Shown here: positions 32,441-35,931 of the stretch, piece by piece | Position numbering within the stretch: the stretch's first letter is position 1 | Layout: every line of letters begins with the position of its first letter | DNA from: Syntrophaceae bacterium UBA6112 | GTDB lineage: Bacteria > Desulfobacterota > Syntrophia > Syntrophales > UBA5619 | Direction: 5' to 3' | Assembly: GCA_002423465.1 (NCBI GenBank) | Contig: DIWG01000024.1 | Coordinates: 1-35,931 of the forward strand | Length of the DNA stretch: 35,931 nt | Position numbers and translations under genes: made by a program | The notes under the pieces: model-generated | Databases searched by the model: none | What the model saw: the letters and a program-made list of their open reading frames with translations, nothing else | What the model was told of the DNA's origin: nothing

Positions 32441-33313
32441 ATGAAATTTTTCCTCACCGATTCGACCAAACATTTGCGGTCTTCCCTGGTCAGGCGCGGT
32501 TGCACGATCGGGCGATACAACTCCTCCGCTTTTGCCGACCGGGAGCGGAGATACCTCTTACGGGAAGAGGTGACGGGACAATCGATTGCGATCATCGCCT
32601 CCGTTCTTCCCGCTCCGGAATCGCTTTTCGACCTCCTGGCGCTCCATCGGCTGCTCCTGGAAAACGGCGCTGCCGAGATCACGCTCATCGTTCCCTACCT
32701 CGGGTATGCGCGTCAGGACCGCCCCGGGAAAAAAGGAGAGGCCGGCGTCGGCGTCATGGTCGCCGAACTCCTCCGGCTGACGAAACCGGCGAAAATGATT
32801 GTCTGTGACGTTCACGGAGAACGCATTCGCAAGGCCTTTGGCCCGTCCGCCATTGAATTGTCCGCCCTGCCGCTGTTCGCCGCGGCAGTCGCAAAACGGC
32901 CTCCCGAGGTGATCGTCGCACCGGATGCGGGTTCCGTCCACCGGGCGTGGCGGCTTGCAGAACTGCTGGGGTCCTGTCCGGAGGTTGCATCGATCGACAA
33001 GGTCCGCCCGCGGCCGAACGTCGCGCTTGCGAAACGTCTCCAGGGGGATGTTCGGGGAAAGAAGGTCCTCATCATCGACGATATGATCGATACGGGTGGA
33101 ACGCTTGTCGAAGCGGTGAATCTCCTTGTCGAAAACGGCGCCGCGACCATCCGCATCGCCGCGACGCACGGCATCTTTTCCCGCGATGCCGGAGAACGCC
33201 TCTCACGCCTGCCCGTCAGCGAGATCCTGATCACCAACACCCTGCCGCAGGCCCGCCACCCGAAAGTGCGCTGCCTCGATATCGTCCCGCTCTTTCATCA
33301 AAGCCGGTTCTGA
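32441..33313 (+). CDS. prs: Ribose-phosphate pyrophosphokinase (PRPP synthetase), short form
   Basis: 290 aa, shorter than usual bacterial Prs (about 315) and nearer the archaeal length. N-terminal half MKFFLTDSTKHLRSSLVRRG replaces the usual 'SGNAN' opening. Then come IVPYLGYARQDRPGKKGEAG (flexible loop/ATP site), CDVHGERIRKAF and the PRPP loop VLIIDDMIDTGGTLVEA. It makes 5-phosphoribosyl diphosphate from ribose 5-phosphate and ATP. GGAGGGG ribosome site upstream at long spacing. It stands alone after the gdhA terminator. A paralogue beside a canonical prs elsewhere is possible. Confidence 0.82.
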   Translation: MKFFLTDSTKHLRSSLVRRGCTIGRYNSSAFADRERRYLLREEVTGQSIAIIASVLPAPESLFDLLALHRLLLENGAAEITLIVPYLGYARQDRPGKKGEAGVGVMVAELLRLTKPAKMIVCDVHGERIRKAFGPSAIELSALPLFAAAVAKRPPEVIVAPDAGSVHRAWRLAELLGSCPEVASIDKVRPRPNVALAKRLQGDVRGKKVLIIDDMIDTGGTLVEAVNLLVENGAATIRIAATHGIFSRDAGERLSRLPVSEILITNTLPQARHPKVRCLDIVPLFHQSRF

Positions 33314-33446
33314 TCCAAAAACCCCAGCACTGACTTCGAATTCCTCTTGGAGCATATCCATATGGCAAAGCCGGCGGGATTCTGTTATAAATGATCCGGT
33401 TACATGAGATGAAGAATGAGTCCGCACCTTTTCCGGAGAACCGGTC

Positions 33447-34664
33447 ATGCCTGGTGAAGACATTGCCAAACTGAAAATTGAAAAGTCGGAGAAGATCGTC
33501 AAACCCAGACGCAGCCGGAAGCCCCTGGTCATTGCAGCCGTTGTGCTGCTTCTTCTGACCGCCGGCGGCCTTTACTTTGGCGGCATCCTCGTCCCGGCCG
33601 TTTCCGTCGATGTGACGACCATTTCCCAATTTTATCCCTCCCAGTCGATATCCCTGCTGAACGCCAGCGGATACATTGTCGCCCAGCGGAAAGCCGCGGT
33701 GGCCTCCAAGGTGACGGGCCGTCTGGTGGCGCTGATGGTGGAGGAAGGGAGCAAGATCAAACAGGGAGACATAATCGCCCGCATGGAGAGTGTCGACGTC
33801 TCCGCAGTCAGAGACCAGGTCGCGGCCAATCTGAACACGGCCCGCGCCAACCTGGAACAGGCCAAGGCGGACCGGGACAATGCCCAGCGAGAGCATGAAC
33901 GTTACAAAAGGCTGGCGGCCAATGGCTATGTATCCCGGTCCGCATATGAAGTGGTGGAAACGCGCTACCGGCGGGCCGTCGAGGGGGTGAAGGCGCTGGA
34001 AGCGGCCGTTCAGGCCGGAGATGCCGCACTGAAAAACGCTGAGGCGAGTCTGGGCTACACCCTGATCCGGGCCCCCTTCGATGCCGTCGTTTTGACCAAG
34101 AACGCGGACATCGGCGACATCGTCACCCCCATCGGGGCCGCCGCCAACGCCAAGGCCGCCGTCGTGTCGATCGCCGACATGAATTCCCTGCAAGTGGAGG
34201 TGGATGTCTCGGAAACGAGCATTACCACGATCCGGGTCGGCCAGCCCTGCGACATCCAGTTGGACGCCCTCCCCGACATGCGGTTCCGCGGGGAGGTCTA
34301 TGCCATTGTGCCGACCGTGGATCGCAGCAAGGCCACCGTTCTGGTCAAGGTTCGCTTTCTGGACAAGGACCGCCGGATGCTGCCGGACATGAGCGCCAAG
34401 GTTTCCTTTCTCCAGCGCAGGCTCGGTCCCGAAGAGATGAAGCCGCGTCTCGCCGCCGCCCGGTCCGCCCTGATCGACCGCAATGGCAGGACAATAGCCT
34501 ATCTCCTGGAGGAAAACCGGGTCCGGGAGACGCCGATTAAGGTCGGAAAAACGTTTGGCGATATGGTGGAGATTTTATCGGGGCTTAAAGCGGGAGACCG
34601 CATCGTCGTAACCCCCCCGAAGGGATTGAAGAATGGATCGCGGATCAAAGTCGCCGAGCGGTGA
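33447..34664 (+). CDS. Periplasmic adaptor (membrane fusion) protein of RND/MacA type
   Basis: 405 aa. A charged cytoplasmic start, one membrane anchor at about 26-46 (PLVIAAVVLLLLTAGGLYFGG), then the lipoyl/barrel halves. ASGYIVAQRKAAVASKVTGR and LGYTLIRAPFDAVV flank a coiled-coil hairpin (about 110-195, rich in A, E, K, R). A beta-barrel with IADMNSLQVEVDVSE and a C-terminal membrane-proximal domain follow. Such proteins join an inner-membrane pump (ABC MacB-like or RND) to an outer-membrane channel. ATG with GGAGAA upstream. No pump gene follows; the next gene is hsdM, so the partner is missing, upstream of the cluster or elsewhere. Confidence 0.88.
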   Translation: MPGEDIAKLKIEKSEKIVKPRRSRKPLVIAAVVLLLLTAGGLYFGGILVPAVSVDVTTISQFYPSQSISLLNASGYIVAQRKAAVASKVTGRLVALMVEEGSKIKQGDIIARMESVDVSAVRDQVAANLNTARANLEQAKADRDNAQREHERYKRLAANGYVSRSAYEVVETRYRRAVEGVKALEAAVQAGDAALKNAEASLGYTLIRAPFDAVVLTKNADIGDIVTPIGAAANAKAAVVSIADMNSLQVEVDVSETSITTIRVGQPCDIQLDALPDMRFRGEVYAIVPTVDRSKATVLVKVRFLDKDRRMLPDMSAKVSFLQRRLGPEEMKPRLAAARSALIDRNGRTIAYLLEENRVRETPIKVGKTFGDMVEILSGLKAGDRIVVTPPKGLKNGSRIKVAER

Positions 34665-35111
34665 GGTTCCCTTCCGGACCATCTCCCTTTTTATGGAAAA
34701 TCCGGCGTGGGCCGGAAATAGGAAAGAGGGGCGCCTGTCCCTCATTTGCCGTATAGTGCAATGGTCGTTACAAAACCATAAAAACACTCCAAGTTTTAAA
34801 TACAAAACTTCGATATGACTAATCGGCAATCTCTATTGTAGACGGGATGAAATGTATGCCCATTCTTGACCGCGTCTTTCCTCTGCTAAATTATAGCGCG
34901 CCAACTTTCCTCAAGTCATTGATTGACTGAATTTGAGAACTATGCAATATCGCGAACCATAACGATAAGATTTTATGTTCTCACAGAGTAACTATCCCTC
35001 AAAAGGAGGACAGGGTCATCATTCTGATGCATCGGTAAAAACGTGTCTGATTGGGTAAATTAAATTCGGTTCAGCACGTTACCCCGTTTTACGATCCAGG
35101 AGGAATGAGTT
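34665..35111 (+). other. AT-richer intergenic region before hsdM
   Basis: 447 bp without a credible gene. A small hairpin TCCGGC-GTGG-GCCGGA (34701-34716) follows the adaptor gene but lacks a T run. Further on are AT-rich stretches with TTGACC and TTGACT words near 34865 and 34925, possible promoters for hsdM. The AGGAGGAA site at 35098 belongs to hsdM. Confidence 0.4.
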
Positions 35112-35931
35112 TTGCCCACGGAAAAAATAACGCTCTCCCAACTCGAATCCTTTCTTTTCAAAGCCGCCGACATCCTGCGGGGCAAGATGGACGCCTCGGA
35201 GTTCAAGGAATTCATCTTCGGACTGCTCTTCCTCAAGCGCCTCTCCGACGAGTTCGACCGCAAGCGGGAACAGCTCCGACGTCATGATTTCGCCCACCTG
35301 AAAGACCAGCCCGACCTCGTTAAGGATCTTCTGGAAGACAAGACGTCCTACGGCGAGACCTTCTTCGTCCCCGTCCGCGCTCGCTGGCATGAGGCCTGGA
35401 TCAAGGACAATGAGGATCAGACGGATGGCTACCAGAAAGGCTCTTTTGTCCCGGCCCTCAAGGACCTCAAACACGACATCGGCAACATGCTCAACAAGGC
35501 GATCGCCGCCGTCGAGGAGGAGAACGACGCCCTCGCCGGGGTGCTCAAGAACAACATCGATTTCAACGCCGTCAAGGGCAAGACCAAGATTCCCGATCAG
35601 AAGTGGAAGGACCTCCTGGACCACTTCAGCCAGCCCCGGTTCGTCCTGATCAACGACAACTTCGAGTTTCCGGACCTGCTGGGCGCGGCCTACGAATACC
35701 TGATCAAGTTCTTCGCCGACAGTGCCGGCAAGAAGGGGGGCGAGTTCTACACCCCTGCCGAGGTGGTCCGGCTGCTCGTCCAGATCACCAAGCCTGAGGC
35801 TGGCAACACGGTCTACGACCCGGCGGTCGGCTCCGGCGGCTTCCTGATCCAGTCACATCAATACGTCGAGGAGCAGGGCCAGGACCCGAACAACCTGGCC
35901 CTCTACGGCCAGGACTCCAACGGCACGGTCT
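35112..35931 (+). CDS. hsdM: Type I restriction-modification DNA methyltransferase subunit (HsdM), 5' part
   Basis: About 273 codons in view, continuing beyond the window. Start is TTG at 35112: AGGAGGAA lies 6 nt upstream, and an in-frame TGA at 35106 rules out an earlier start. N-terminal HsdM domain (TLSQLESFLFKAADILRGKM, KEFIFGLLFLKRLSDEFD), the helical linker, then the methylase core with GGEFYTPAEVVRLLV and motif I DPAVGSGGFLIQ for S-adenosylmethionine binding. It methylates adenine in the recognition site set by HsdS. hsdS and hsdR would be expected further right. Likely a defence island boundary. Confidence 0.93.
   Translation, partial: MPTEKITLSQLESFLFKAADILRGKMDASEFKEFIFGLLFLKRLSDEFDRKREQLRRHDFAHLKDQPDLVKDLLEDKTSYGETFFVPVRARWHEAWIKDNEDQTDGYQKGSFVPALKDLKHDIGNMLNKAIAAVEEENDALAGVLKNNIDFNAVKGKTKIPDQKWKDLLDHFSQPRFVLINDNFEFPDLLGAAYEYLIKFFADSAGKKGGEFYTPAEVVRLLVQITKPEAGNTVYDPAVGSGGFLIQSHQYVEEQGQDPNNLALYGQDSNGTV

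Overview
The window looks like a chromosomal segment of a strictly anaerobic, probably syntrophic or sulfate-reducing, Desulfobacterota-type bacterium (former Deltaproteobacteria). The evidence is two tungsten aldehyde:ferredoxin oxidoreductases, a 4-hydroxybutyryl-CoA dehydratase-like protein, the start of a glutaconyl-CoA decarboxylase alpha subunit, a TRAP importer and a Tm-1-like/UPF0261 protein. It also carries degenerate 'SFPRKRESR'-type dispersed repeats that are common in that group. Taxonomy is inferred from gene content only.

Left block (1-22324, all minus strand). Twenty consecutive genes read leftward. In transcription order they are: GntR/FCD regulator, Fe-dependent alcohol dehydrogenase, MoaD/ThiS-like protein, SGNH hydrolase, AOR 2, SDR dehydrogenase, FGGY kinase, YdcZ-type DMT permease, acetylene-hydratase-like Mo/W enzyme, AOR 1, creatininase-family hydrolase, TRAP DctP-DctQ-DctM, small 2[4Fe-4S] ferredoxin, Tm-1-like protein, succinyl-CoA-synthetase-like beta and alpha subunits, AbfD-like dehydratase, and GcdA (cut by the window edge). 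My reading is a catabolic superoperon or a set of adjacent operons. Substrate would be imported (TRAP), hydrolysed (SGNH and creatininase types) and oxidised (ADH, SDR, AORs, Mo/W enzyme, with ferredoxin as electron carrier). It would then be converted to a CoA ester (SucCD-like), processed by a radical Fe-S/flavin dehydratase and decarboxylated. The substrate is unknown.

Junction (22325-24105). This is a decayed region. It holds the AT-rich promoter region of the GntR gene, a C-terminal transposase remnant next to a long inverted repeat containing DnaA-box-like words, and a TctC/Bug periplasmic binding protein pseudogene with stops and frameshifts.

Right block (24106-35931, all plus strand, visibly more GC-rich). 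lutABC (lactate-utilisation type iron-sulfur oxidase) is followed by a 60-aa unknown ORF, a split UxaA/SuyAB-type dehydratase or lyase, a DHDPS/HOGA-type aldolase, an NrpR-type (DUF128) regulator and a glutamate dehydrogenase ending at a strong terminator. Then come a short PRPP synthetase, an orphan RND/MacA-type adaptor protein and the 5' part of a type I restriction-modification hsdM gene starting at TTG.

Most notable points: the AbfD-like enzyme keeps every Fe-S ligand but lacks three catalytic residues of the characterised enzyme. AOR 1 lacks one of the four cluster cysteines that its paralogue 5 kb away retains. The acetylene-hydratase-like protein keeps the metal-ligand Cys but not the catalytic Asp. 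Two matching TGTATA(C/T)AT words sit in the promoter regions on either side of the GntR gene. No tRNA, rRNA or CRISPR array was seen.
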